Source: Hominiventricola aquisgranensis (GTDB lineage Bacteria > Bacillota > Clostridia > Lachnospirales > Lachnospiraceae). From it: a stretch of 64,000 nucleotides of DNA. Each line of letters begins with the position of its first letter. Within the stretch, counting starts at the first letter, position 1. Shown in pieces: positions 32,284-40,890 of the stretch. The DNA is taken from contig NZ_JBBMFC010000003.1 in NCBI RefSeq assembly GCF_040096225.1, positions 110,150-174,149 of the forward strand, given 5' to 3'. The position numbers were made by a program, and so were the translations under genes. The notes under the pieces are model-generated. The model had not been told where the DNA came from. It did no database searches and saw nothing but the letters and a program-made list of their open reading frames with translations.

Positions 32284-33033
32284 ATGGCTAGAAAGAAAAT
32301 TATTGCCGGAAACTGGAAGATGAACATGACTCCGAGTGAGGCAGTAGAGCTGGTTAACACACTGAAACCGCTGGTAGCAACAGAAGATGCAGATGTAGTT
32401 TTCTGCGTACCGGCAATCGACATCATTCCGGTAATGGAAGCTGCTAAAGGTTCCAATATCCAGGTTGGTGCAGAGAACATGTACTTTGAGGAGAAAGGTG
32501 CTTACACCGGAGAGATCTCCCCGAACATGCTGACTGACGTAGGAGTAAAATATGTAATCCTTGGTCATTCTGAGAGAAGAGAGTACTTCGCAGAGACCAG
32601 CGAGACTGTAAACAAGAAGATGCTGAAAGCATTTGAGCATGGTCTGACTCCGATCATGTGCTGTGGTGAGACTTTGACTCAGAGAGAGCAGGGCGTAACT
32701 ATGGATTTCATCCGTCAGCAGGTAAAAGTTGGTTTCCTTGGAGTAACTGCTGAGCAGGCTAAGACCGCTGTTATCGCTTACGAGCCGATCTGGGCAATCG
32801 GTACCGGCAAGACCGCTACTACCGAGCAGGCACAGGAAGTTTGCAAAGGCATTCGTGAGTGCATTGCTGAGATCTATGATGAGGCAACTGCAGAAGCAAT
32901 CCGTATCCAGTACGGCGGATCTGTAAATGCTGCTACCGCTCCGGAGCTGTTCGTACAGCCGGATATCGATGGCGGACTGGTTGGAGGAGCTGCTCTGAAA
33001 CCAGATTTCGGAAAGATCGTAAACTGGAAATAA
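32284..33033 (+). CDS. tpiA: Triose-phosphate isomerase
   Basis: Interconverts dihydroxyacetone phosphate and glyceraldehyde 3-phosphate. Motifs GNWKMN (substrate Lys), ILGHSERR (catalytic His) and AYEPIWAIGTGKT (catalytic Glu plus the mobile loop) are complete in 249 residues. The SD is CAGGAGG. It is probably co-transcribed with pgk and closed by a terminator. Confidence 0.98.
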   Translation: MARKKIIAGNWKMNMTPSEAVELVNTLKPLVATEDADVVFCVPAIDIIPVMEAAKGSNIQVGAENMYFEEKGAYTGEISPNMLTDVGVKYVILGHSERREYFAETSETVNKKMLKAFEHGLTPIMCCGETLTQREQGVTMDFIRQQVKVGFLGVTAEQAKTAVIAYEPIWAIGTGKTATTEQAQEVCKGIRECIAEIYDEATAEAIRIQYGGSVNAATAPELFVQPDIDGGLVGGAALKPDFGKIVNWK

Positions 33034-33056
33034 GTCACTGAATAAGTGAAATGTAT

Positions 33057-33103
33057 ATAGCCAGATGGTTCCAAGTAAGGAATCGTCTGGCTATTTGCTT
33101 TTT
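33057..33103 (+). terminator. Terminator of pgk-tpiA
   Basis: A 16-bp stem (ATAGCCAGATGGTTCC with GGAATCGTCTGGCTAT) is followed by TTGCTTTTT. Confidence 0.88.
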
Positions 33104-33177
33104 AAGAAAAGATCCTGCTTATCAGACAATATATTAAGAGAAGAAATGAAAATTCTCTGAATTTGTCAAGTGACGGC

Positions 33178-33206
33178 TTGCATGTTCTGCGGACATCATG
33201 TACAAT
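33178..33206 (+). promoter_or_regulatory. Promoter of gpmI
   Basis: TTGCAT and TACAAT are separated by 17 bp. Confidence 0.7.
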
Positions 33207-33278
33207 GACATATGGCTAGTTACAGGTTTGTTCTGAAGACAGGCCGTATACATAGATAAGATAAAGGAGAATGAAAAA

Positions 33279-34817
33279 ATGAGCAAAAGACCAACAGTGC
33301 TGATGATTTTAGATGGCTATGGACTGAATGACAGAAAAGAAGCCAATGCGATCGCTGAGGCGAATACCCCGGTGATGGACAAACTGATGGCTGAGTATCC
33401 GTATGTAAAAGGAAATGCTAGTGGACTGGCAGTAGGACTTCCGGATGGACAGATGGGTAACTCTGAGGTTGGACATATGAATATGGGCGCAGGCCGTATC
33501 GTATACCAGGAGCTGACCCGTATCACCAAAGAGATCCAGGATGGTGATTTCTTCAAGAATGAAGCACTTCTGGAAGCTATGGATAATGCCAAGAAGAACG
33601 ATTCCGCACTTCATCTGTACGGACTGCTCTCTGACGGAGGCGTTCACAGCCACAATACTCACCTGTATGCACTTCTGGAGATGGCAAAGCAGCAGGGACT
33701 TCACAAAGTATATGTACATTGCTTCCTGGATGGACGTGATACACCGCCTGCATCTGGAAAAGATTTTGTTGCCCAGTTAGTTGATAAGATGAAAGAGATC
33801 GGTGTTGGAGAAGTGGCAACCGTTATGGGTCGCTATTATGCTATGGACCGTGATAACAGATGGGATCGTGTGGAGCTGGCATACAAGGCTCTGACCAAGG
33901 GAGAAGGCATCCCGGCTGACTGCCCGATCTGCGCTGTAGAGAATTCTTATAAGGAAGAAGTATACGATGAGTTCGTAAAACCGAGCGTGGTTATGAAAGA
34001 CGGACACCCGACCGCGACCATTCAGGACAAGGATTCTGTTATCTTCTTCAACTTCCGTCCGGACCGTGCAAGAGAGATTACCAGAGCTTTCTGCGCAGAT
34101 GAGTTTGACGGATTTGCAAGAGAGAAGAAGCTGGATCTGACATATGTATGCTTCACTCAGTATGATGCAACGATTCCGCATACAATCATTGCATTCAAGA
34201 AAGTAGAACTCCACAATACGTTTGGTGAGTATCTGGCAGCACATCACATGACTCAGGCACGTATTGCTGAGACAGAAAAATATGCACATGTGACCTTCTT
34301 CTTCAACGGAGGAGTAGAGCAGCCCAACGAGGGCGAGGATCGTATCCTTGTAAAATCCCCGAAAGTTGCAACTTATGATCTGAAGCCGGAGATGAGCGCA
34401 TATGAAGTATGCGACCGTCTGTGTGAGGCAATCCGTTCTGAAAAATATGATGTGATCATCATCAACTTTGCAAACCCGGATATGGTAGGTCATACAGGTG
34501 TAGAGGCTGCAGCTATCAAAGCCATTGAGGTTGTTGACGAGTGTGTTGGCAAGGCAGTAGAGGCACTCAAGGAAGTGGATGGACAGATGTTTATCTGTGC
34601 TGACCATGGAAATGCAGAGCAGCTTAAAGATTATGAGACCGGTGAACCGTTCACTGCTCATACCACCAACCCGGTTCCGTTCATCCTTGTAAATGCGGAT
34701 TCGAAATATACGCTGAGAGAAGGCGGATGCCTGGCAGACATCGTACCGACTCTGCTGGAACTGATGGGAATGGAGCAGCCTGCTGAGATGACCGGAAAAT
34801 CTCTGCTTGTAAAATAG
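33279..34817 (+). CDS. gpmI: 2,3-bisphosphoglycerate-independent phosphoglycerate mutase
   Basis: Mn-dependent isomerisation of 3- to 2-phosphoglycerate. The alkaline-phosphatase-type metal motif MILDGYG and the catalytic Ser62 in GQMGNSEVGHMN are present, with the late metal motif ICADHGNAEQ. The 512-residue length is normal. The following membrane protein gene starts 9 bp after its stop and shares the promoter. Confidence 0.97.
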   Translation: MSKRPTVLMILDGYGLNDRKEANAIAEANTPVMDKLMAEYPYVKGNASGLAVGLPDGQMGNSEVGHMNMGAGRIVYQELTRITKEIQDGDFFKNEALLEAMDNAKKNDSALHLYGLLSDGGVHSHNTHLYALLEMAKQQGLHKVYVHCFLDGRDTPPASGKDFVAQLVDKMKEIGVGEVATVMGRYYAMDRDNRWDRVELAYKALTKGEGIPADCPICAVENSYKEEVYDEFVKPSVVMKDGHPTATIQDKDSVIFFNFRPDRAREITRAFCADEFDGFAREKKLDLTYVCFTQYDATIPHTIIAFKKVELHNTFGEYLAAHHMTQARIAETEKYAHVTFFFNGGVEQPNEGEDRILVKSPKVATYDLKPEMSAYEVCDRLCEAIRSEKYDVIIINFANPDMVGHTGVEAAAIKAIEVVDECVGKAVEALKEVDGQMFICADHGNAEQLKDYETGEPFTAHTTNPVPFILVNADSKYTLREGGCLADIVPTLLELMGMEQPAEMTGKSLLVK

Positions 34818-34826
34818 GAGTGGCTT

Positions 34827-36167
34827 ATGGTACTGGAGATGAAACGTGCTCTGGAAGATCTGAAAAAAGGTGCTGACGGGGCATATAGAAAAATATACGA
34901 TGCAACTTATGAAGAGGTATACTGCAAGAGTTTTCTGATCACACAGGAAGAAAAACAGGCACTGAGTCTGGTGGAAGATTTTTATGCAGGTGTATTAAAA
35001 GAAATCGGCGAAGCACTGAAAGCAGAGGATCAGAATCTCTGGTTCTGGCAGCAGTATTATAAGAAGATCCGCCGCGAATATCAGAAGCTTTTAAGCATTC
35101 AGCATAAAGAGGCTCCGGGTAAAGCACAGAATCTGGCACAGATCCTGGCGGCACTTCCGCTGCTTCATCGTGTGATGCTGGTGATGGCTTATGAGGATGA
35201 CTTCAGCGCAGAACAGATCAGCGCAGTGCTTGGTCTGGCATCGGAGAAGATTGAAGGCGAGCTTGAGAAGCTGGAGAAGATTCTTCCGACCCTTACACAG
35301 GGACAGCCGCAGGAGAATGCTGTATGGCTGGCAGGCTGGAAGACGATTCTGGCAGGCGCAGACCGTCAGATCCTTGGGACGGTAGCTGCTGACTGGGTGG
35401 ATGTGGCCTATGAGAAGGCATCTGCTGCTGCAGGCGTGAAAGAACAGCCGAAGAAAGAAGACAACTTTGAGTATTTTGTGGCAGATGTAGATCTGACAGA
35501 AGAAAAGCCGAAGAAGAAAAAAGCAGAGCCTGTCATTGAAGAAGAGGATGATGAGGACGAAGAAGAGTATTCCGATGAAGACAATGAGGATGAGGAATAC
35601 GATGACGATGATGAAGAATATGATGACGAGGATGACGAAGACGATGAGGATCGTTATGACTGGGATCTGGAAGATGATGGCCGTAAGATGATCATTATTG
35701 GAGCAGTTGTTGCAGTGATTCTTTGCGTTGTGATCGGACTTGGTGCCATGTGGTTCATGGGAAGAAACAAGAGTGACAGCGCGACATCGTCTCAGACAGA
35801 AGAACAGCAGGAAGGTGAAGATGCAGCTGCAGATCTGGTGATCAAGGGTGATGGAGATACTGCTGATGATGCAGAGCCTGCTGAGGAAACGGATGCTGAG
35901 GAGACAGAGGAGACTGAAGAGGCTGCTCCGGAAGAGGAAGAAGCAGAACCGGAAGAGCCGCAGACTGTGACTATGAAGGTCAATGCAAGCTCTTTGAATG
36001 TAAGGAGTGAAGCTAATACCACCAGCTCTGTCGTAACCAGTCTGGCAAATGGAGATACGGTAGAAGTTCTTGGTGATGCATCTCAGGAATGGGTACAGAT
36101 TCGATGCACCAGCAAGAATAATGAGGAAGGCTACGTGAAGAGCGAGTATCTGGTAGCTGCCGAATAG
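34827..36167 (+). CDS. Membrane protein with sigma-factor-like cytoplasmic domain and extracellular SH3 domain
   Basis: The order of parts is unusual. Residues 10-155 resemble ECF sigma regions 2 and 4 (helix-turn-helix-like LPLLHRVMLVMAYEDDFSA). Residues 235-284 are almost entirely Asp/Glu/Tyr. A single membrane helix spans 288-311. A second acidic linker follows (325-378), and an SH3b domain (about 380-444, VNASSLNVRSEANTTS) would lie outside the cell. This suggests a wall- or envelope-sensing protein whose cytoplasmic part may contact RNA polymerase; that is inference. AGGAG lies 6 nt upstream, coupled to gpmI. Confidence 0.75.
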   Translation: MVLEMKRALEDLKKGADGAYRKIYDATYEEVYCKSFLITQEEKQALSLVEDFYAGVLKEIGEALKAEDQNLWFWQQYYKKIRREYQKLLSIQHKEAPGKAQNLAQILAALPLLHRVMLVMAYEDDFSAEQISAVLGLASEKIEGELEKLEKILPTLTQGQPQENAVWLAGWKTILAGADRQILGTVAADWVDVAYEKASAAAGVKEQPKKEDNFEYFVADVDLTEEKPKKKKAEPVIEEEDDEDEEEYSDEDNEDEEYDDDDEEYDDEDDEDDEDRYDWDLEDDGRKMIIIGAVVAVILCVVIGLGAMWFMGRNKSDSATSSQTEEQQEGEDAAADLVIKGDGDTADDAEPAEETDAEETEETEEAAPEEEEAEPEEPQTVTMKVNASSLNVRSEANTTSSVVTSLANGDTVEVLGDASQEWVQIRCTSKNNEEGYVKSEYLVAAE

Positions 36168-36175
36168 AAAGAAAG

Positions 36176-36221
36176 GAACCTGCCTATACTATGAAAAAAT
36201 AGTATAGGAGGTTCTTTTTTT
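36176..36221 (+). terminator. Terminator-like hairpin that contains the eno Shine-Dalgarno
   Basis: Left arm 36176-36192 pairs with 36199-36214 (16 bp, one bulged G) around GAAAAA, followed by seven T residues. The SD AGGAGG (36206-36211) is inside the 3' arm, and the eno ATG comes directly after the T-run. Read-through transcripts would hide the SD. Initiation inside or after the left arm would leave it free. Confidence 0.85.
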
Positions 36222-37547
36222 ATGAATCGATATCTGCCAATCACCTATATTTACGCAAGAGAGATCCTGGACTCCAGGGGAAACCCTACTGTGGAGGTGG
36301 AGGTGGTGCTGGATGGTGTCTATGAGGCAAGGGCATCCGTTCCGTCAGGAGCATCTACAGGGCAGTATGAGGCGGTGGAACTGCGGGATGGACAGGAACG
36401 TTACCTGGGATTGGGAGTAGAAAAGGCAGTCTCCAATGTAAACACAAAGATCGCCAATGCTCTGCTGGGGGAAAATGCGTTGAGTCAGGGATATATTGAC
36501 CATCTGCTCATTGATGCGGATGGTACGGAAAATAAGTCTAACCTGGGTGCCAATGCGATCCTGCCGGTCTCTATGGCGGTTGCCAAAGCTTCTGCAAAGG
36601 CACTGGGACTTCCTCTGTATCAGTATCTGGGTGGTATTCGGACAGACAGCATGCCGGTTCCTATGATGAATATATTGAATGGAGGCCGTCATTCGAAGAA
36701 TTCATTGGACTTTCAGGAATTTATGATCCTTCCTGTAGGTGCAGAGAATTTTAAGGAATCCATTCGTATGGGAACAGAGGTGTACCACAAGTTAAAACTG
36801 ATTCTCAACAAAGATCAGATGGTCAGCGCAGTTGGTGACGAAGGCGGATTTGCACCGGATCTGAAAAACGCAAGGGAAGCGTTGGAATATCTGATGAAGG
36901 CAGTAGAACTGGCGGGATACGATCCGGGAAAAGATGTGGTGTTTGCCATGGATGCAGCAGCCAGCGAGTTGTTAAATGAACGGACTGGCTGTTATGATTT
37001 TCCAGGAGAAGGAAGCCAGGAAGGCTGTCAGATCAGTCGGAGTACAAATGAGATGATCGATTACTATGAATCGTTGACGGCAGAATTTCCACTGGTATCA
37101 ATTGAAGATGGATTGGCGGAAAATGACTGGGAAGGCTGGCAGAAGCTTACCTGTCGTCTGGGTCAGAATATTCAGCTGGTAGGAGATGATCTGTTTGTAA
37201 CGAACACCAGGCGGATCAGCTGTGGGATCAAGCTTCAGACGGCCAATGCGGTTCTGATCAAACTCAATCAGATCGGAACGCTGACGGAAGCTTTTGATGC
37301 GATCCATATGGCTCACAAGGCCGGATATCGCACCATTATATCTCATCGCAGCGGTGAGACTTCAGAGGATATGATCGCAGATCTGGCAGTAGCCTGCGGA
37401 TCCGGACAGATTAAGACCGGTGCGCCATGCCGGGCGGAGCGGACGGCAAAATATAATCAGTTGCTGCGGATACAGGAAGAATTAGGAGAGCTGGCATCTT
37501 TTCGGAATCCTTTTGCTGTTGATGACGGGCGGGAGCAAAGTTCATGA
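36222..37547 (+). CDS. eno: Enolase
   Basis: Dehydrates 2-phosphoglycerate to phosphoenolpyruvate. The catalytic residues are recognisable: GDEGGFAPDL (acid Glu), LIKLNQIGTLTE (base Lys), SHRSGET loop, and metal ligands in AMDAA, SIEDGL and GDDLFVTN. One usually invariant stretch differs: NGGRHSKNSLDFQEF instead of NGGAHADNSLDFQEF. Length is 441. The SD sits in a terminator stem (see the hairpin entry). It completes the gapA-to-eno glycolytic set. Confidence 0.96.
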   Translation: MNRYLPITYIYAREILDSRGNPTVEVEVVLDGVYEARASVPSGASTGQYEAVELRDGQERYLGLGVEKAVSNVNTKIANALLGENALSQGYIDHLLIDADGTENKSNLGANAILPVSMAVAKASAKALGLPLYQYLGGIRTDSMPVPMMNILNGGRHSKNSLDFQEFMILPVGAENFKESIRMGTEVYHKLKLILNKDQMVSAVGDEGGFAPDLKNAREALEYLMKAVELAGYDPGKDVVFAMDAAASELLNERTGCYDFPGEGSQEGCQISRSTNEMIDYYESLTAEFPLVSIEDGLAENDWEGWQKLTCRLGQNIQLVGDDLFVTNTRRISCGIKLQTANAVLIKLNQIGTLTEAFDAIHMAHKAGYRTIISHRSGETSEDMIADLAVACGSGQIKTGAPCRAERTAKYNQLLRIQEELGELASFRNPFAVDDGREQSS

Positions 37548-37576
37548 TTTACAGAAACCGGCATAGATGATATGAT
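37548..37576 (+). promoter_or_regulatory. Promoter of maf-dtd
   Basis: TTTACA and TATGAT are separated by 17 bp, directly after the eno stop. Confidence 0.7.
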
Positions 37577-37628
37577 AATGCAGAACTGACTGGCGCTTAA
37601 AAACCAGTTTATGGACGGGAGAAAACAA

Positions 37629-38216
37629 ATGAAGAAGATCATATTGGCTTCCGGATCGCCAAGAAGAAGAGAACTGCTGACACAGATCGGCATCTCCTTT
37701 GAAGTGGTGAAGGCGGAAGGTGAAGAAAAGATAACGACGGATGATCCGGAGGAAGCGGTCAAGGAGCTTGCCATGCAGAAAGCGCAGGAGGTTGCGGGCC
37801 GCGTGGATGCAGATGTGGTGATCGGAGCGGATACTGTGGTCGCTGTAGACGGCGAGATCATGGGAAAACCAAAGGATCCGGAAGATGCGGTTCGGATGAT
37901 CCACCGCATTCAGGGACGGGATCATGAGGTGCTGACCGGTGTGGCTGTGATCCTGAAAAAAGGAGAGGTGGAGACCACCATCAATTTTGCAGAGACTACC
38001 CGTGTGCATGTGTTTCCTATGACAGAGGAGGAGATCCAAGCGTATGTAGCAAGCAAAGAACCCATGGATAAAGCCGGGGCATATGGCATCCAGGGGCTCT
38101 TTGCCGCATATGTATCCGGAATCGAAGGTGATTACAACAATGTGGTTGGTCTGCCGGTGGGAAGACTGTATCAGGAAGTAAAGGCCATTGCAGATGTGGA
38201 TCTGCGAACCCTATAG
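37629..38216 (+). CDS. maf: Maf-family nucleoside triphosphate pyrophosphatase
   Basis: Hydrolyses non-canonical or pyrimidine NTPs (dTTP/UTP in the YhdE subgroup) to monophosphates. Signature ILASGSPRRRELL is at the N-terminus, and GADTVV and the late PMDKAGAYGIQG motif are intact. ATG 37629 is chosen because GGGAG precedes it and the protein then begins MKKIILASGS. Length is 195. Confidence 0.94.
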   Translation: MKKIILASGSPRRRELLTQIGISFEVVKAEGEEKITTDDPEEAVKELAMQKAQEVAGRVDADVVIGADTVVAVDGEIMGKPKDPEDAVRMIHRIQGRDHEVLTGVAVILKKGEVETTINFAETTRVHVFPMTEEEIQAYVASKEPMDKAGAYGIQGLFAAYVSGIEGDYNNVVGLPVGRLYQEVKAIADVDLRTL

Positions 38217-38241
38217 AAGATAAGAGACAGGAGTCAGAAAT

Positions 38242-38688
38242 ATGAGATTTGTAGTACAGAGAGTGACACATGCATCTGTCACGGTAGATAGTCAGGTGAT
38301 CGGAAAGATCGGAAATGGATTTATGGTGCTGATCGGTGTAGCGGATACAGACACGAGAGAGATTGCTGATAAAATGGTAAAAAAGCTGCTGGGACTTCGC
38401 ATTTTTGAGGATGAGAACGGCAAGACGAATCTGGATATACATACGGTGGAAGGTGAACTTCTGCTGATCTCACAATTTACTCTCTATGCAAACTGCCGTC
38501 ATGGTAACCGTCCGAGCTTTATTGAGGCAGGAAAGCCGGATATGGCCAACGAAATGTATGAGTACATCATTGCAAAATGCAAAGAGCAGGTACCGGTGGT
38601 GGAAAAAGGGGAATTTGGCGCGGATATGAAGGTAGAACTGTTAAATGATGGTCCATTCACGATTCTGCTGGATTCAGACCAACTGTAA
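38242..38688 (+). CDS. dtd: D-aminoacyl-tRNA deacylase
   Basis: Removes D-amino acids and glycine wrongly attached to tRNA. Family motifs MRFVVQRVTHASV, LLISQFTLYA (SQFT active site) and the C-terminal NDGPFT are present, the last a slight variant of NxPV/GP forms. The 148-residue length is normal. It lies 25 bp after maf and is probably co-transcribed. Confidence 0.95.
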   Translation: MRFVVQRVTHASVTVDSQVIGKIGNGFMVLIGVADTDTREIADKMVKKLLGLRIFEDENGKTNLDIHTVEGELLLISQFTLYANCRHGNRPSFIEAGKPDMANEMYEYIIAKCKEQVPVVEKGEFGADMKVELLNDGPFTILLDSDQL

Positions 38689-38726
38689 GAAGTGACTGGA
38701 ATCCGTTCCGACGACTGACGTATCAG

Positions 38727-38755
38727 TTGAAAATCTTCTGGTGTTATGGTAGAAT
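38727..38755 (+). promoter_or_regulatory. Promoter of the pyrH operon
   Basis: TTGAAA and TAGAAT are separated by 17 bp (5 of 6 matches in each). Confidence 0.7.
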
Positions 38756-38815
38756 AACGACAGATATGAGGCATGTGGGGATACTGCGTGCTGCGAGAAA
38801 AAATTGAGGTGCGAT

Positions 38816-39511
38816 ATGAAACGTGTACTTTTGAAACTGAGTGGAGAAGCTCTGGCCGGTGAGAAGCATACCGGATTTGATGAGGCAACCTGCCTTCAGG
38901 TTGCAGAACAGGTAAAGCAGGTGTGTGACAGCGGTGTTCAGGTAGCTATTGTGATCGGAGGAGGCAATTTCTGGAGAGGTCGTACCAGCAACAATATTGA
39001 CCGTACAAAATCTGACCAGATCGGTATGCTGGCAACTGTGATGAACTGTATCTATGTGTCTGAGATTTTCCGCAGCGTGGGAATGAAGACCAAGGTATTT
39101 ACTCCGTTTACCATGGGACCGATGGCTGAGATGTTTACCAAGGATGCAGCTGTTGAGTGCCTGGAGAAAGGGGTAGTGACCTTCTTCGCAGGCGGAACCG
39201 GACATCCGTATTTCTCCACCGATACCACCACAACTCTTCGGGCAGTGGAGATCGAGGCAGATGTGATTCTGCTGGCTAAGGCAGTGGACGGTGTCTATGA
39301 CAGCGATCCGAAGGTGAATCCGGAAGCAAAGAAATATGATGAGATCCCGATTCAGCAGGTGATCGATCAGAAGCTGGGCGTGATGGATCTGACAGCATCT
39401 ATCATGTGCATGGAGAACAAGATGCCGATGATGGTATTTGGATTGAATGAAGAAAACAGTATCGTTAATACATTAAAAGGAAAATTTTCCGGAACAAAAG
39501 TGACCGTATAA
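38816..39511 (+). CDS. pyrH: UMP kinase
   Basis: Phosphorylates UMP to UDP, a hexameric enzyme regulated by GTP and UTP. The amino-acid-kinase fold motifs VLLKLSGEAL, VIGGGNFWRG and TDTTTTLRAVE-like nucleotide loop are visible. The ATG at 38816 lies 5 nt after GAGGT; an upstream in-frame TTG lacks an SD. Length is 231. First gene of the conserved pyrH-frr-uppS-cdsA-dxr-rseP block. Confidence 0.97.
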   Translation: MKRVLLKLSGEALAGEKHTGFDEATCLQVAEQVKQVCDSGVQVAIVIGGGNFWRGRTSNNIDRTKSDQIGMLATVMNCIYVSEIFRSVGMKTKVFTPFTMGPMAEMFTKDAAVECLEKGVVTFFAGGTGHPYFSTDTTTTLRAVEIEADVILLAKAVDGVYDSDPKVNPEAKKYDEIPIQQVIDQKLGVMDLTASIMCMENKMPMMVFGLNEENSIVNTLKGKFSGTKVTV

Positions 39512-39525
39512 GGGAGGATATATAG

Positions 39526-40080
39526 ATGGATGAGAGATTAAAAGTATATGACAGCAAGATGACAAAATCATTTGATGCGCTGCTGAGAGATTATGCAGCA
39601 ATTCGTGCAGGACGTGCCAATCCGCATGTGCTGGACAAGATCAAAGTTGATTATTATGGAACCCCGACTCCGCTTCAGCAGGTAGGAAATATTTCTGTAC
39701 CGGAGGCAAGAATCATTCAGATCCAGCCGTGGGAGAAAAAGCTGATCCGTGAGATCGAGAAGGCGATCATGACTTCTGATCTTGGTATCAACCCGACCAA
39801 CGATGGTACGTCTATCCGCCTGATCTTCCCGGAGCTCACTGAGGAGCGCAGAAAAGCACTTGCCAAAGATGTGAAGAAAAAAGGCGACGAGGCAAAGGTT
39901 GCGATCCGCAATATCCGTCGTGACGCAAACGAAGCATTCAAGAAGATGAACAAGAACAATGAGCTAACGGAGGATGATCAGAAGGATCTGGAAAGTCAGG
40001 CACAGAAGATGACTGATAAATACATCAGCGACATTGATAAAGCTGTAGAAGAGAAAACAAAAGAGATCATGACCGTATAG
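39526..40080 (+). CDS. frr: Ribosome recycling factor
   Basis: Splits post-termination ribosomes together with EF-G. The 184-residue protein has the RRF two-domain pattern, with RAGRANPHVLDKIKVDYYGTP-type core and the long C-terminal helix. AGGGAGG precedes the ATG. It follows pyrH by 14 bp. Confidence 0.97.
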   Translation: MDERLKVYDSKMTKSFDALLRDYAAIRAGRANPHVLDKIKVDYYGTPTPLQQVGNISVPEARIIQIQPWEKKLIREIEKAIMTSDLGINPTNDGTSIRLIFPELTEERRKALAKDVKKKGDEAKVAIRNIRRDANEAFKKMNKNNELTEDDQKDLESQAQKMTDKYISDIDKAVEEKTKEIMTV

Positions 40081-40094
40081 GCATGCAATGAGGG

Positions 40095-40158
40095 AGGCTG
40101 CTGTTGGGTAACATGAGGAGAGCTGTGAATCACGGGTCTTCTTGTCCGACAGCAGCCT
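40095..40158 (+). other. Long hairpin between frr and uppS
   Basis: 40095-40111 pairs with 40142-40158 (core AGGCTGCTGT / ACAGCAGCCT, perfect 10 bp, then wobble-containing extension) around a 30-nt apical part. No T-run follows, so it may be a processing or attenuation element within the operon. Confidence 0.5.
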
Positions 40159-40194
40159 AAAACACGTTTTAGAGAAAATTTGGAGGAAACCGGT

Positions 40195-40890
40195 ATGAAT
40201 ATTCCGCAGCATGTGGCGATCATTCTGGATGGAAACGGCCGCTGGGCCAAAGCAAAAGGCATGCCCCGCAATTATGGACATGTACAGGGAGCAAAAAATG
40301 TGGAGAAAATCTGTGAAGATGCATATTATATGGGTATCAAATATCTTACAGTCTATGCATTTTCCACGGAGAACTGGAAGCGTAGCAAGGATGAAGTGGA
40401 TGCATTGATGACATTGCTGCGCAATTATATGAAGACCTGTGTCAAGACAGCGAAGAAAAATCATATGCGCGTGCGTGTGATCGGAGATAAGAGCGGACTG
40501 GCAGAGGATATCCAGGCAAGCATTGCAAAGCTGGAGGAAGAGTCTAAGGATCAGGACGGACTGAACTTTACGATTGCCATTAATTATGGAAGTCGGGATG
40601 AGATCTGTCGTGCAGTGAAAAAGATCGTGGCAGAAGGAATTGCACCGGAGGATATTACAGAGCAGGTGATCAGTGATCATCTGGATACAGCAGGAATCCC
40701 GGATCCGGATCTTCTGATCCGTACCAGCGGAGAACTTAGATTATCCAATTATCTGATGTGGCAGCTTGCTTATACAGAGTTTTATTTTACTGATGTACCG
40801 TGGCCGGATTTTAATAAGGCGGAGCTTGAAAAAGCGATTGAAAAATACAATGGCCGTGACCGTCGGTATGGGGGAGTGAAAGAAGAATGA
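40195..40890 (+). CDS. uppS: Undecaprenyl (isoprenyl) diphosphate synthase
   Basis: Adds isopentenyl units in cis to make the C55 lipid carrier for wall synthesis. Motifs HVAIILDGNGRWAK (catalytic Asp), FSTENWKR and RTSGELRLSNYLMWQ are complete. GGAGG lies 8 nt before the ATG at 40195. Length is 231. It overlaps cdsA by four bases (ATGA). Confidence 0.97.
   Translation: MNIPQHVAIILDGNGRWAKAKGMPRNYGHVQGAKNVEKICEDAYYMGIKYLTVYAFSTENWKRSKDEVDALMTLLRNYMKTCVKTAKKNHMRVRVIGDKSGLAEDIQASIAKLEEESKDQDGLNFTIAINYGSRDEICRAVKKIVAEGIAPEDITEQVISDHLDTAGIPDPDLLIRTSGELRLSNYLMWQLAYTEFYFTDVPWPDFNKAELEKAIEKYNGRDRRYGGVKEE

Noticed and set aside
30993..32480. 495-codon minus-strand open frame across pgk and tpiA
   Set aside because: Antisense shadow of highly biased codons; low-complexity Cys/Ser-rich translation without motifs.
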